The notes: generated by a model from the letters alone, not told the origin. DNA of 64,000 bases from Pseudoselenomonas ruminantium (GCA_015058625.1 SVCA01000003.1:124001-188000), one strand, 5' to 3'. Positions 18,101 through 26,740 are shown, counted from the stretch's first letter. Program-made: numbers and translations.

Positions 18101-18914
18101 AATCCTGCATTATATTTTGTGCATTTTTCGCCGTCATTACGACATAGCCATTATCGGCCTTTAATGTACCGCTGTTTATGACCTGACCGCCTTTACTTAA
18201 AGTTTTGACACGGACACCTATTTTGTTGTCATAATCTAATACCGCTTCCGAAGATTGAGCCAAGGCATTATCCAGATTAACCAGCTCAACGTTATCCCCA
18301 GAAACCAAATTCACCTGTCGGCCACTGATTGTCCCCTTATTTTCCACCTTGTGTGCAATCAATGCCACTACACCATTTTCGGCTTTAATATTGGCAAGGT
18401 TGGTAATTGCAGCCTCTTGTTTCCCTTCAAATAGATAATTACCATTGGTAAAATTCTTATCGGTAATGTCTCTTGTTGAGGCGACAAGGCTACCCACCTC
18501 CACATGAGCACCAGCACCAAACGTTATACCATTAGGATTAATAAGGAATACTGTACCGCCTTTGCCAATTAGATTCCCTGCTATGTTAGATAAATCATTC
18601 CCTGTCACACGATTCAATACTGCCCAGCCAGTAGCATTTTGTCTACTAAACTCAACAGTCTTTCCCTGGGCAATGTTAAATGAATCCCAATTAATAGCCG
18701 CCCTATTAGCATTTAACTCGACATCCATTTTGCCATTTGCAGTATTAATCGTGTTCACGCCTTGCTGAAGTTTATTATCACCGTCTGCCAAAACAGGCAA
18801 CTCTGGCTTTTCCGGCACAGCATCCGCCATCGCCGTCGGCATCCACGCCGTTACCGCAATAGCCGCAGCCAACGCCCCCAAACGTTGTTTCCTATACTTG
18901 GTGATCCATCTCAT
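15174..18914 (-). CDS. TpsA-type filamentous haemagglutinin-like exoprotein with C-type-lectin-like and MBG-like regions
   Basis: About 1246 residues, exported by the adjacent TpsB. I chose ATG at 18914 (MRWITKYRKQRLGALAAA) after AAGGAG...GAGGGG; it gives an extended signal peptide ending near AMADA. The TPS/haemagglutination domain follows (VLNRVTGNDLSNIAGNL, GTVFLINPNGITFGAG). Then come beta-helix-like repeats, a stretch at about 16.6-17.2 kb with C-type-lectin hallmarks (WAWTDG, NFATGEPND, KWDDVSS then YYVVE), more repeats, and a C-terminal MBG-like region (KTKRYGETLTD). The frame stops at 15174, but the next frame continues with plausible protein to 15041, so a frameshift probably removes 45 residues. 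Likely an adhesin. Confidence 0.86.
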   Translation of the reverse strand: MRWITKYRKQRLGALAAAIAVTAWMPTAMADAVPEKPELPVLADGDNKLQQGVNTINTANGKMDVELNANRAAINWDSFNIAQGKTVEFSRQNATGWAVLNRVTGNDLSNIAGNLIGKGGTVFLINPNGITFGAGAHVEVGSLVASTRDITDKNFTNGNYLFEGKQEAAITNLANIKAENGVVALIAHKVENKGTISGRQVNLVSGDNVELVNLDNALAQSSEAVLDYDNKIGVRVKTLSKGGQVINSGTLKADNGYVVMTAKNAQNIMQDLVNNEKVSAANRIYKDNAGNMVLLGDVNLAGDKVKVEKNAQTHASANDGQVGTFNVLSTNVVINDDSKDNAKISNTSLSNTLRDTNVNIVASPLQDNYYSDITIGKEIAKENTIKDTALTLTAGRNISVDAEITSTAGALDVELNANNSEKTKSTRTDGAVILRNNISTNGGNVTTTGKNGTYIGLNNSELEKRINNNETTDRKISTNGGNISLGGNELLLATGNTVEFNTQRTENGKVVKSGDVSIDGTVNSANAYSISSHAKTSWSKADAAAKAKWSNGTKSYLAVITGALEDAVVTATIPPDTNNKSEAYVGGHVVAVETDGNGNVIIDSSTGLPKVKFDNGNVVTLVNDKTNTTTDKEHKKGGWYKLSDGRYVRYWAWTDGNDNEKGKIFYVQTVGENIETDKKYGGDPSTSDTDWMKKPHGRKVDGVYSNFATGEPNDDKGDDDKSQTALSINYTSYKDEVRANNFYSKWDDVSSNSDKLSYYVVETELYPSSLTVNAGYVGLKGAVGNLSKLDNMTINSTGKVDMNGSVQLNNALDVNAQNDITATKFIDVGSTANLKSDSASVSTNAVTAGDTITLTAGEDVKIADKITSTKGTSLRTSLARTAANTNADANYSIVIKAQGNFENNVAESAKALNTNEDAGYYWKVYSDAPTNKLGNLNSNQFALWSWNGQDSVATTKDMYIFKATPTVTYTAFDKTKRYGETLTDMGYGNSYAVKNSLSGQYTQNFKDGIDAEFMARRTLDGAVTDGVTTSAGYPSTAYVGIYDIDVKGSNVAKAWGYDVVDKTAKLTVTGNNSEDVKPQLDPHDTTNVDGSASYTTAPQQADPGADRVLGLQSAELPFFREENGKIKLYGTYDVSVDPDKVKMEPTAKVLPEPDQPKNQYREYAKEIKTKAGTAKFKLTYNGSTFDIYPVDIFGKKVLKAGDAAKNVEVESQALFAAFKEMGITLDDLDGVYTHFDNKKEVQSFRK

Positions 18915-19111
18915 TAATCCCCTCACTCCTTTTAATATTCTCTTAAGAAACAAACTATTAAAAAGTATAACACAATATAGGACTAAACTCTAGTGAAAAA
19001 CGTCATATTGCGGTGTAACTATTTCGAATCCGCATCATTTTACGCAAAGTTGACTAGAACAATAGCACAGCAATAAGACCAAAGTCCCTACTTTTATTTA
19101 GACATTTTTAC

Positions 19112-19158
19112 ACTTCAAAAAGCAAGCCGCCCGCAAAGGGCAACTTGCCTTTTGAAGT
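19112..19158. terminator. hairpin downstream of the tpsA-like remnant
   Basis: ACTTCAAAA...GCAAG...GCCC pairs with GGGC...CTTGC...TTTTGAAGT, a long interrupted stem. Follows the remnant on the minus strand; the T-tract is weak, so termination is only likely. Confidence 0.5.
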
Positions 19159-19213
19159 TAAAACTCGGTTGTCACATTTTTCGTATTCATGACGAAAGAA
19201 CTACTTCTTAATT

Positions 19214-19642
19214 TTTTCTGTCAAAATGGGTGTATACGCCATCCAAATCATCCAGCGTTATGCCCATTTCCTTAAAGGTGGCAAAGATTGCCTGCGACTC
19301 GACATCCACGTTTTTAGCCGCATCACCTGCCACCAGCATTTTTTAGCCGTGTTATCGGCGGGATAAATGTCAAAGGTCGAACCATTGTAGGTCATCATAA
19401 ATTTTGCCACACCAGTCGGTGTCGTCAGTTCCTTTTCATACTCGCGATACTGATTCTTCGGCTGGTCAGGTTCCGGCAAAACCTTGGCCGTAAAAGTCAG
19501 CGTCGGATGATACTTGAAGATAAAACGGTTGCCCGTAGCAGAAGTGGCAGACGTGCCATCCCAGCCCCATTCGGCAAAATTGCCGCTGTCCAAATCGCCC
19601 AGCGTGTCTGCAAAAGGCGTATTAGAATAAAGTAATAAACAA
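19214..19642 (-). pseudogene. C-terminal fragment of a second TpsA-like gene, frameshifted
   Basis: The minus-strand reading YSNTPFADTLGDLDSGNFAE continues into the segment LPEPDQPKNQYREYEKE and TYNGSTFDIYPAD, which closely matches the C-terminus of the TpsA at 15174-18914. At an A6 run near 19341 the frame breaks; with one extra A it continues MLVAGDAAKNVDVESQAIFA to DGVYTHFDRKN and a stop. No 5' portion, start codon or MBG-like domain remains. This is debris of a duplicated exoprotein gene, and a possible donor for recombination with the intact one. Confidence 0.8.
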
Positions 19643-19749
19643 AACAGTATTTTTTACAAACATATACATTTTTATACGCACGCAAAAAGCACCGAACTAC
19701 GACAATAATAGTGGCTCGGTGCAACTAAATTCCTATGTAACTATTTCAA

Positions 19750-20055
19750 TCAATTAGCAATAGACAGTCGATTCGACTGCAAAAGACCTAATAGACGACT
19801 GCTTGGCCCGGACGGTTTGTTACGCCCTGATTCCCAAGCCTCAACAGTTCTGGTAGAAACACCAAACCATTTTGCAAACAACGATTGCGTCAGCCCTGTT
19901 TTGGAGCGAATTGCCTTAATATCTTCTGCTGTATACTGAACCAGCGGTTCTATCTCGATAGAAACAGTTTCTGCCGTAAGAAATTTCTGCTCCGCTTTTT
20001 CATTTTCAATGGCTTCTTCTAAAGCTGAAGACAATATATCAAATGCCTGACTCAT
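19750..20055 (-). CDS. HigA-like helix-turn-helix antitoxin
   Basis: 101 residues with an N-terminal extension and a C-terminal XRE-type helix-turn-helix (IRSKTGLTQSLFAKWFGVST then RTVEAWESGR), the arrangement of NadS/HigA-type antitoxins. It lies 13 nt downstream of the toxin gene, the usual higBA order, and should bind the palindrome in front of the pair to autoregulate. Neighbouring tpsA debris makes this an accessory locus. Confidence 0.85.
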   Translation of the reverse strand: MSQAFDILSSALEEAIENEKAEQKFLTAETVSIEIEPLVQYTAEDIKAIRSKTGLTQSLFAKWFGVSTRTVEAWESGRNKPSGPSSRLLGLLQSNRLSIAN

Positions 20056-20068
20056 TTTTTCACCCTCC

Positions 20069-20407
20069 TTATAGCTGCTTTTCTAACATATCTATTTTCT
20101 TCTTCAATATATTACACTCAGCCTTGCTAAGATTTTCCTGCTCATTCTTTGCAAAAATTGCTAACAAGTACAAAATTTGCTTTTCCTCAAAATCAACATA
20201 GCATACGCGAGTGCTGCCACTTTTCCCTCTGTCAACATAGGCAAAACGCATTTTACGCAATCGCCCTGTCCCACGAATTACATCCCCAGACTTAGGATTT
20301 TTCAATAATTCATGTTGCAAACGGCGTAAGTCCTCATCCTGAAAACCCAGTGCTTTCCAAGCATGTTCGAAAGCCGACCCCAAGATAAATTTACGGGTTA
20401 TCTTCAA
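20069..20407 (-). CDS. RelE/HigB-family toxin
   Basis: 112 residues. Features of the RelE superfamily are visible: an alternating alpha/beta layout, LRRLQHELLKNPKSGDVIRG, RLRKMRFAYVDRGKSGSTRV and YVDFEEKQILYLLAIFAKNE, i.e. the strand-loop-strand with basic residues used for mRNA cleavage on the ribosome. Precedes the antitoxin gene and overlaps its transcription unit. The ribonuclease role is inferred from the family. Confidence 0.83.
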   Translation of the reverse strand: MKITRKFILGSAFEHAWKALGFQDEDLRRLQHELLKNPKSGDVIRGTGRLRKMRFAYVDRGKSGSTRVCYVDFEEKQILYLLAIFAKNEQENLSKAECNILKKKIDMLEKQL

Positions 20408-20426
20408 GATTATCCCTCCTTACATT

Positions 20427-20456
20427 ATTATACTACTATTGAATAGTAGTATGCAA
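20427..20456 (-). promoter_or_regulatory. toxin-antitoxin promoter with perfect palindromic operator
   Basis: Minus-strand TTGCAT (plus 20451-20456), 18 nt, TATAAT (plus 20427-20432). The spacer is filled by a perfect palindrome, arms TACTACTATT and AATAGTAGTA around a single G (20431-20451), ideally placed for autorepression by the antitoxin. Confidence 0.7.
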
Positions 20457-20501
20457 CCCCCATTCTCTAGGTTCATTATAATTTAATCTTAAACAAAAAT
20501 A

Positions 20502-20535
20502 AAACAGAGGACTGTGTTTCCACAATCCTCTGTAT
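20502..20535 (-). terminator. terminator of the CAP-domain gene
   Basis: CAGAGGACTGTG / CACAATCCTCTG around TTTC with one mismatch; on the minus strand it is followed by a T-rich run. Confidence 0.7.
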
Positions 20536-20551
20536 CCGGTCTGGCTGTTAG

Positions 20552-21004
20552 TCACTCCCCTGCAAAGAGCAGTGCCCAATAATAATGCCCGTCCGCCTTG
20601 TTGCGTATGCACTCAACGCCCATGCGCACGTAGTGACGACCGAGAATGTTTGCACGATGAGTGGGCGAACCCATCCACGCCCGCACAATTCTCCGAGCAT
20701 CCTTAACCTCGCTGACTGCCAGGTTTTCACCAAACCAGCCGCAAGTGCCATTTTCCAAAACTGACTTCACATCCCTGCCATCAGGACGCTGATGAGCAAA
20801 GCTCACCTGAGCTTCTGTTGCTCGCACAACAGCGCCACGCCCAAGGCTATCATCCAATACAACAGGCGTCAGCCCAGCGTTAATACGCTCAACATTTACG
20901 TAGTACTGTACCTCAGTCCGAATATCGGAAGCAAAAGCAGGAGATGTTACAACGAGAATCGCGGCCATAACCAGAAAGAACATAATGCGCTGCGAAGTTT
21001 TCAT
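20552..21004 (-). CDS. secreted CAP/SCP-domain protein (YkwD-like)
   Basis: About 150 residues. ATG at 21004 follows GAAGGAGTG and opens a clean signal peptide (MKTSQRIMFFLVMAAILVV...AFA). An upstream ATG extending the frame by 33 codons lacks a ribosome site. The mature part is one CAP domain with the conserved positions VNVERINAGLTPVVLD, FAHQRPDG, FGENLA and GSPTHRANIL (His/Glu/His of the CAP cavity). Bacterial CAP proteins are extracytoplasmic; activity is unknown. About 150 nt of upstream sequence up to ligA contains a CCATGCA/TGCATGG hairpin but no riboswitch I can name. Confidence 0.88.
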   Translation of the reverse strand: MKTSQRIMFFLVMAAILVVTSPAFASDIRTEVQYYVNVERINAGLTPVVLDDSLGRGAVVRATEAQVSFAHQRPDGRDVKSVLENGTCGWFGENLAVSEVKDARRIVRAWMGSPTHRANILGRHYVRMGVECIRNKADGHYYWALLFAGE

Positions 21005-21250
21005 AACAATCACTCCTTCGTTTTGTTTCCAATCCTTTTCCTTGAGCACAATGTATCCACACGTCATGCTTCCTGCAAAAACAGGGGACTTAGGATTTCT
21101 CACAAAACCAGCGACATTATTTCCGGGGCAACTATCTCATAGTCGCACGAACCGCAAATCCGCTTCTATATTCAGTTGACAAAATGACATTTACAGGGTA
21201 ATTTTACCATGCAATATTACTGCATGGCAAGTCCCTGATAAATATTTCTT

Positions 21251-23185
21251 TTAGCTCAGCATTTCCACCAATTCTTCCGGACTTACGAGCTTCGTGCCGA
21301 CTTCCCGGGCTTTGATGGCTTTGGAGCTAGTACTGTTGACATCCTGAATCACCAGGTAATCGGTCTTGCCGGTGACGGATTTTCCTTCCTTGCCGCCGGC
21401 CTTTTCGATAAGCTCCACATAATAGCTGCGGGGCTGGGCCATCTTGCCGGTCAGGACGAAAACCTTGCCCGCATAATCGCCCGCAGGAGCTTCCTGCTTT
21501 TCATAGGGGGCGATAGTCACATGGCGCTGCAACTCACTTACTGCTACGGCAAAGCGATTGGAAGAAACCATCTCCGCCGTCTTGGGGCCAATGCCGTTAA
21601 TCTGCTGGAGCATTTCCTGCGGCTCCGGCACATCCTCCATCTCCTGAAAGAGTTTTTCCAGACTGCCGAATTCATCAGCCAGAATCTTGCCCACATCCGT
21701 ACCGATACCGGGCAGGCACAGGGCTTTGATAAAGCGCGGCAGTTCCACATTCTGACTCGCAGCCTGAATGTTGGCATAAAGCTTCTCGGCGGATTTTTCT
21801 GCAAAGCCTTCCAAGGTCGCCAGCATATCCGGCGTAAAGGAAAAGATTATCGTATAGGTTGGTTTTACGGCAGCATACTGATTCTTCCAATAGGCCACCA
21901 TCTTGCGGGCCGTTTCTATGGACAGGCCCTCGATATTCAGCACTTCCTTGCCGCCCACAAAGGCAATGTCCTGGGCAATGCGCTCATCACAGGCCGGGTT
22001 GTTGCAGAACTGCTGACCGTTGACTTCTTCCAACGGTTCCCCGCAGGAAGGACAAACCGCCAAAGTGATTTCTCCTGTGCCCGGTTCCAATACGCGGGTA
22101 ATCTGGGGAATGATTTCATTGGCCTTGTGGATTTCCACGGTGGCGCCGATTTTGAGTCCCAGTTCTTCAATCATGGCCGCATTGTGCAGGGAGGCCTTGG
22201 TTACCGTGGTACCGTCGATTTCCACGGGGTCCACAATAGCCACAGGCGTTGCCTTGCGGCGCCCCATCTGCCAGATAACATCCCGCACCACGGTGACGAA
22301 CTTCTCAGATAACGCTTTATAGGCAAAACCATTGCGCGGATGATGCGCAGTATAGCCGAACTTTTCCAAACTATTTTCCTGCCCACTCTTGATGACAATG
22401 CCATCAATGGGCACATCATTTTCCTGCTTGAGCTTTTCATAGAAGGCTTCAATATCCGCCAGCGCCATATCGACTGCCGAAAGTTCTACCATCTCCGTAG
22501 CGGTAAATGCAGTCTGACTCATGATGATTTCCCGCGCCGCCAGTGGCGTAATATCTTCCCCGGGAATCTCATAGCAGACATAGCTCAGATAATCCACAAA
22601 GGGGCTACGCTCCTTGCGGCGCAGAATCCCTGCCGCCGCATTGCGCATATTTTTCATGGGCTCGATACCATCCGCCAGCAGTGCTTCGTTCATCTTCGCG
22701 AAGTTTTCCGGCGTAATGTACACTTCACCACGAATAGCAAAGCCGCTGTTGTTAACGCCTTTGCCTTCGTATTTGCTGATGAAATTGGGCAAAACTTCCC
22801 CAATCCGCCCGCCCAAGCCACGGGTTACAAACCGGCAGGAACCATCTGCATTGGGATAAGCGACCACCGTAAGGCCATCAAACTTAGGCTGCATGACAAC
22901 AGGCCAAAGTTCCGCCACCTTTTTGTTGAGGTCAGCTTCATCATCCACTCCCTTCGTCCACTTGCTCAAGGACGTGACAGGTGTCGGGTGGGTAAACTTA
23001 TCAAAATCACCAGTTGCGGCACCGGGCACATAATTCAAATCCTCGGCACCGTATTTATCAATATAATCCCGCCGCAGGGCATCATATTCCTCATCTGCCA
23101 GCGTAGGGTCATCTAATTCATAATACTCGCGGTCAGCCTTCTTTATAGCTGCTAAATGTTCCTCTCGTGTCATTATTTTTATCAC
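21251..23185 (-). CDS. ligA: NAD-dependent DNA ligase
   Basis: Seals nicks in replication and repair. About 644 residues: adenylation domain with the nucleophile motif MQPKFDGLTVV and RGEVYI, OB domain, Cys4 zinc finger (CPSCGEPLEEVNGQQFCNNPAC), helix-hairpin-helix repeats (CLPGIGTDVGK, INGIGPKTAEM) and a C-terminal BRCT domain (FVLTGKMAQPR). GTG at 23185 is 8 nt from GGAGG and is preferred; an ATG five codons upstream overlaps the preceding stop as TAATG. It follows a nuclease gene that separates it from pcrA, the usual partner. Confidence 0.95.
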   Translation of the reverse strand: MIKIMTREEHLAAIKKADREYYELDDPTLADEEYDALRRDYIDKYGAEDLNYVPGAATGDFDKFTHPTPVTSLSKWTKGVDDEADLNKKVAELWPVVMQPKFDGLTVVAYPNADGSCRFVTRGLGGRIGEVLPNFISKYEGKGVNNSGFAIRGEVYITPENFAKMNEALLADGIEPMKNMRNAAAGILRRKERSPFVDYLSYVCYEIPGEDITPLAAREIIMSQTAFTATEMVELSAVDMALADIEAFYEKLKQENDVPIDGIVIKSGQENSLEKFGYTAHHPRNGFAYKALSEKFVTVVRDVIWQMGRRKATPVAIVDPVEIDGTTVTKASLHNAAMIEELGLKIGATVEIHKANEIIPQITRVLEPGTGEITLAVCPSCGEPLEEVNGQQFCNNPACDERIAQDIAFVGGKEVLNIEGLSIETARKMVAYWKNQYAAVKPTYTIIFSFTPDMLATLEGFAEKSAEKLYANIQAASQNVELPRFIKALCLPGIGTDVGKILADEFGSLEKLFQEMEDVPEPQEMLQQINGIGPKTAEMVSSNRFAVAVSELQRHVTIAPYEKQEAPAGDYAGKVFVLTGKMAQPRSYYVELIEKAGGKEGKSVTGKTDYLVIQDVNSTSSKAIKAREVGTKLVSPEELVEMLS

Positions 23186-23199
23186 TATACGAGCCTCCA

Positions 23200-24090
23200 T
23201 TACGCCTCATTATATGCACGGTCAATCAATGCTTTTGCCTTATTAAGATCTTCTACAGTTTTTAGCGTCAACTGCAAATCTCCCGTGCCATAATGACCTA
23301 TGCCACGCATATCTTTGGAAAAGCCCGCCTCCAAATCTACTAAATCCGGAGACAGTTTTAAATATACAGTAACATGCTTTTTGTATATTTCAATACAAGC
23401 TAAATTCTGCGTTGTTTTATATGCCAAATACAATTTTAACTGATTAGCTGATATATCGTCACCTAACGATTCAATGTAATTACATAACTCATAATAAATA
23501 TTTCTTATATTTTGTGGTGCTTCCTTCAATTTTTCTTGATGTGTCTTACTCCCCTTCTTCTCCGCACCTAAAACGGTATCCTGTTCCACCTGTTTTACTA
23601 TAGGTGTATTCAAATGCTCAAACAATATTTGACCGTTTGAGTATTTTCGATATTTGACCAGTTTGATATTCCTCTGCATTTGATTTACAGCATGAATATC
23701 ATACTTAGTAAAATCGCTGGCAATACAAATAACACTTGGTACTGACCAATCTATCGCATTTGCAACATCCATACCCATTTTTTCTATAACAAGCATTTGG
23801 AAATCACCTTTATGGTCAAGCAACCAGTCTAAATAAAACAACCCCTGATTAATTACATTTTCATTACTGCTACGTTTATATTCAAAAATAACAGGACTGT
23901 TATTTTCATCTATCCCTATGCTATCCATTCGCCCGTTAGTGATAGCATATTCACTTTTTAAAAAACGTACACCAAAAAACAGTTCCATATTATCTTCTAT
24001 TAAGTTCTGTAGTTCTTTTTCCAAATGAACCTTTGAAGAAAGCAACTCTTTAACACTGCCTACGGTTTCGAACAGTTTTATATCCGACAT
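23200..24090 (-). CDS. predicted PD-(D/E)XK-type nuclease with C-terminal DUF5655-like domain
   Basis: About 296 residues. The N-terminal half carries a restriction-like core: GRMDSIGIDENNSPVIFEYK gives the D...ExK pattern, followed by a helix with Asn/Gln (NVINQGLFYLDWLLDHKGDF), similar in layout to NucS-like/DUF91 enzymes. The C-terminal half (about 195-296, LAYKTTQNLACIEIYKKHVT to the end) looks like the DUF5655 domain. The coding sequence is more AT-rich than its neighbours. Placement between pcrA and ligA in the same direction suggests a DNA-repair or DNA-end role; activity is inferred. Confidence 0.75.
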   Translation of the reverse strand: MSDIKLFETVGSVKELLSSKVHLEKELQNLIEDNMELFFGVRFLKSEYAITNGRMDSIGIDENNSPVIFEYKRSSNENVINQGLFYLDWLLDHKGDFQMLVIEKMGMDVANAIDWSVPSVICIASDFTKYDIHAVNQMQRNIKLVKYRKYSNGQILFEHLNTPIVKQVEQDTVLGAEKKGSKTHQEKLKEAPQNIRNIYYELCNYIESLGDDISANQLKLYLAYKTTQNLACIEIYKKHVTVYLKLSPDLVDLEAGFSKDMRGIGHYGTGDLQLTLKTVEDLNKAKALIDRAYNEA

Positions 24091-24264
24091 TATATTCATC
24101 CTCTAAAAATACCACTCTGAATATATTCTTGCTATGAAATAGTCAAATTCACTAATCTTTACGAAAGCACTATGCTTAGGAGTAATTATAAAATACTTTT
24201 CCTATGAGAACAAATCTTTTGACTCGTCAGCGATATTGTGCAAATTGAGCTACGTATAAAATAC

Positions 24265-24353
24265 AAAAGCCCGGCGCGTGGGGATGGCTTTCCGTAGTGT
24301 TTGACAAGCCTGTCTAAGCGAAGGAAAGTTATCCCCACGCGCCGGGCGCCTTT
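24265..24353 (-). terminator. very long hairpin downstream of pcrA
   Basis: AAAGCCCGGCGCGTGGGGAT (24267-24286) pairs with the mirror at 24331-24347, and GGCTTTCC with GGAAAGTT, giving a stem of about 24 bp around a 30-nt loop. On the minus strand it lies 32 nt after pcrA and runs into a T-rich stretch, so it can terminate pcrA; size and sequence suggest a dispersed palindromic repeat. Confidence 0.65.
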
Positions 24354-24384
24354 GCACATCGATGTTATCTATTGAAGTTGTAAA

Positions 24385-26691
24385 TCAAACCTTACTAATA
24401 GGCGCGTATTTCTGCATAAGCCCCTTGACGCCCTGTCCCGGGAACGCAATCTTGAGCTCTACTTCTTCCCCTTCGCCCTTAACGGATACAACAGTACCGA
24501 CACCCCATTTGCCATGCTGGGCTTTATCGCCGACCTTCCACTCAACGGAGGTGTCGGGACGGATTACGCCGGTCTTGGGCTGGACATTGACACCGCGTTT
24601 CTGCATAGCATTCATGACTTCGAGCGCCGACTTCGCCTTATCGGAAAAGTTTGCTCCGCTGCCCATCTGATTCGCCGAGGGGCGGAAGGTCATAGTGCCG
24701 CTGCGCTGCTGGGCGCCATAATGGTTGGCATTGGCAAAACCATAGGCATTGACGCGGGGCACGAGCCGTTCCGTGTATTCTTCGGGGATTTCCCCTAAGA
24801 AGCGGGATGGCGTAGACATGCTGGTCTTGCCATAGATTGTGCGCTGCTGGGCGCAGGTCAGATAGAGCTTGCGCTGGGCGCGGGTAATACCCACGTAGCA
24901 GGTGCGGCGCTCCTCTTCGATTTCGTTTTCATCCATCAATGTGCGGGAATGCGGGAAAAGTCCTTCCTCCATGCCGACCATAAATACTGTGGGGAACTCC
25001 AAGCCTTTGGCCGAATGCAGGGTCATCAGCGTAATGCGGTCATCTTCAAGCTCTGCATTGTCGATATCGGACACAAGCGACAGGGTAGACAGGAAGTTTT
25101 CCAGCGTAGGATTTTCTTCCGTCTTTTGGAAGTCTCTGGCCACCCCCACGAATTCCTTGAGGTTTTCGATGCGGCTTTCGTTCTCCGGCTTCTTTTCCTC
25201 CTGCAATTCGCGCAGGTAACCGGACTCTTCGAGCACCTTTTCAATCAAGTCATCAATGCGCATGTTGGACTGATAGCCCATAAACTGGAAGATAAAGGTG
25301 GAGAAAAGTTCCAACGGCTTCTTGACTCTGGCTGTAATGCCCGGAATCTGGCTCAAGGTTTCCTCGCTGGAAATCACATCAAAGAGCGTCAGGCCGTTGT
25401 TTTCGGCAAAGTCCGCCAGCTTGGCAATGGTGGTAGCACCTAAACCACGCTTCGGCACATTGATGATGCGCAGCAGGCTCACAGTGTCCAGCGGATTGTA
25501 GATAACCCGCAGATAGGCCAAAATATCCTTGATTTCCTTGCGGTCATAGAACTTGAGGCCGCCGACCATGGTATAGGGAATACCGCGGCGCATAAAGGTT
25601 TCTTCGACTACACGGGACTGAGCATTGGTGCGGTAAAGCACCGCCATATCGCCATAGGAAGCATTGAAGATGGTCTTTTGCTTCATCACGGTAGTGGCGA
25701 TAAATTCCGCCTCATCACGTTCATCTCGTGCTTCATAAATGGTGAGCTTTTCGCCTGTGGCATTTTCCGTCCAAAGCTCCTTCTTCTTGCGGTTGATGTT
25801 GTGTTCAATCACCGCATTGGCTGCCGCCAGAATATTTTTCGTGGAGCGGTAGTTCTGCTCCAGCTTGATGGTGCGGGCTTCGGGATAGTCTTCCTCGAAG
25901 TCCATGATGTTGCGGATATCCGCACCGCGCCAGCCGTAGATGGACTGGTCCGCGTCACCCACGACACAGAGGTTATGATGTTTGGCCGCCAAAATCTTGG
26001 TCAGCTGATACTGTGCGCCGTTGGTATCCTGATATTCGTCCACCAGAATGTACTTGAAGCGGTTCTGGTACTTGACGCGGATTTCCTCATGCTCTTCGAG
26101 CAGCAGTACCGATACCATCAGCAAATCGTCAAAGTCCATGGCGTTATTCGTGCGCAGTTTCTTGGCGTAAAGGGCATAGACTTCTGCCACCTTCTGCTGG
26201 AAGAAATTATCCGCATCTCTTGCTACTGCCTTGGGGCCCATCAGCTGGTTTTTGGCATTGGAAATGGCATTCTGGATGGAGCTGGGCGCATACTGCTTGG
26301 GGTCAAGATTCAGCTCTTTGAGGCATTCCTTGATGACCACCTGGCTGTCGCTGCTGTCGTAGATGACAAAGTTGCGCTTGTACATCCCCGTAGCTTCCAC
26401 TTCCCGCCGCAGGAATTTGGCACAAAAAGAATGGAAGGTCGAGAGCCATACATCCTTGGCGCCCTCGCCTATCATGCGGTCAACACGTTCCCGCATTTCC
26501 GTAGCCGCCTTGTTGGTAAAGGTGATAGCCAGAATGCTCCAGGGGGCAACGCCTTTGGCCAAGAGATTGGCCACCTTGCACGTCAGCACCTTGGTCTTAC
26601 CGGAACCGGCGCCAGCCATGATAAGCAAAGGTCCGTCCGTATGCTCCACTGCCTCTTTCTGGGCGGGGTTCAATCCTGCAAATATATCCAA
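24385..26691 (-). CDS. pcrA: ATP-dependent DNA helicase PcrA/UvrD
   Basis: Superfamily 1A 3'-5' helicase for repair and replication restart. About 768 residues with all helicase motifs: LIMAGAGSGKTKVLT (I), ITFTNKAATEMRERV (Ia), ILVDEYQDTN (II), VVGDADQSIYGWRGAD (III), LEQNYRSTKNI (IV), LMTLHSAKGLEFPTVFMVG (V) and CYVGITRAQRKLYL (VI). The C-terminus has the Tudor-like VEWKVGDKAQHGKWGVGTVV seen in PcrA. TTG at 26691, 5 nt after GGAGG, gives the usual PcrA N-terminus; a GTG nine codons upstream is less likely. Confidence 0.95.
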   Translation of the reverse strand: MDIFAGLNPAQKEAVEHTDGPLLIMAGAGSGKTKVLTCKVANLLAKGVAPWSILAITFTNKAATEMRERVDRMIGEGAKDVWLSTFHSFCAKFLRREVEATGMYKRNFVIYDSSDSQVVIKECLKELNLDPKQYAPSSIQNAISNAKNQLMGPKAVARDADNFFQQKVAEVYALYAKKLRTNNAMDFDDLLMVSVLLLEEHEEIRVKYQNRFKYILVDEYQDTNGAQYQLTKILAAKHHNLCVVGDADQSIYGWRGADIRNIMDFEEDYPEARTIKLEQNYRSTKNILAAANAVIEHNINRKKKELWTENATGEKLTIYEARDERDEAEFIATTVMKQKTIFNASYGDMAVLYRTNAQSRVVEETFMRRGIPYTMVGGLKFYDRKEIKDILAYLRVIYNPLDTVSLLRIINVPKRGLGATTIAKLADFAENNGLTLFDVISSEETLSQIPGITARVKKPLELFSTFIFQFMGYQSNMRIDDLIEKVLEESGYLRELQEEKKPENESRIENLKEFVGVARDFQKTEENPTLENFLSTLSLVSDIDNAELEDDRITLMTLHSAKGLEFPTVFMVGMEEGLFPHSRTLMDENEIEEERRTCYVGITRAQRKLYLTCAQQRTIYGKTSMSTPSRFLGEIPEEYTERLVPRVNAYGFANANHYGAQQRSGTMTFRPSANQMGSGANFSDKAKSALEVMNAMQKRGVNVQPKTGVIRPDTSVEWKVGDKAQHGKWGVGTVVSVKGEGEEVELKIAFPGQGVKGLMQKYAPISKV

Positions 26692-26740
26692 AATAACCTC
26701 CAAAATACTCTCATTCACTCACATCTGACATTTAAGACAG

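Noticed and set aside
19020..19060. tRNA-like TTCGAATCC segment upstream of tpsA
   Set aside because: No acceptor stem, anticodon arm or D-loop can be built around it.
21005..21190. Riboswitch (c-di-AMP or c-di-GMP type) before the CAP-domain gene
   Set aside because: The leader is long and CAP genes are often riboswitch-controlled, but I could not find the conserved core motifs of either class.
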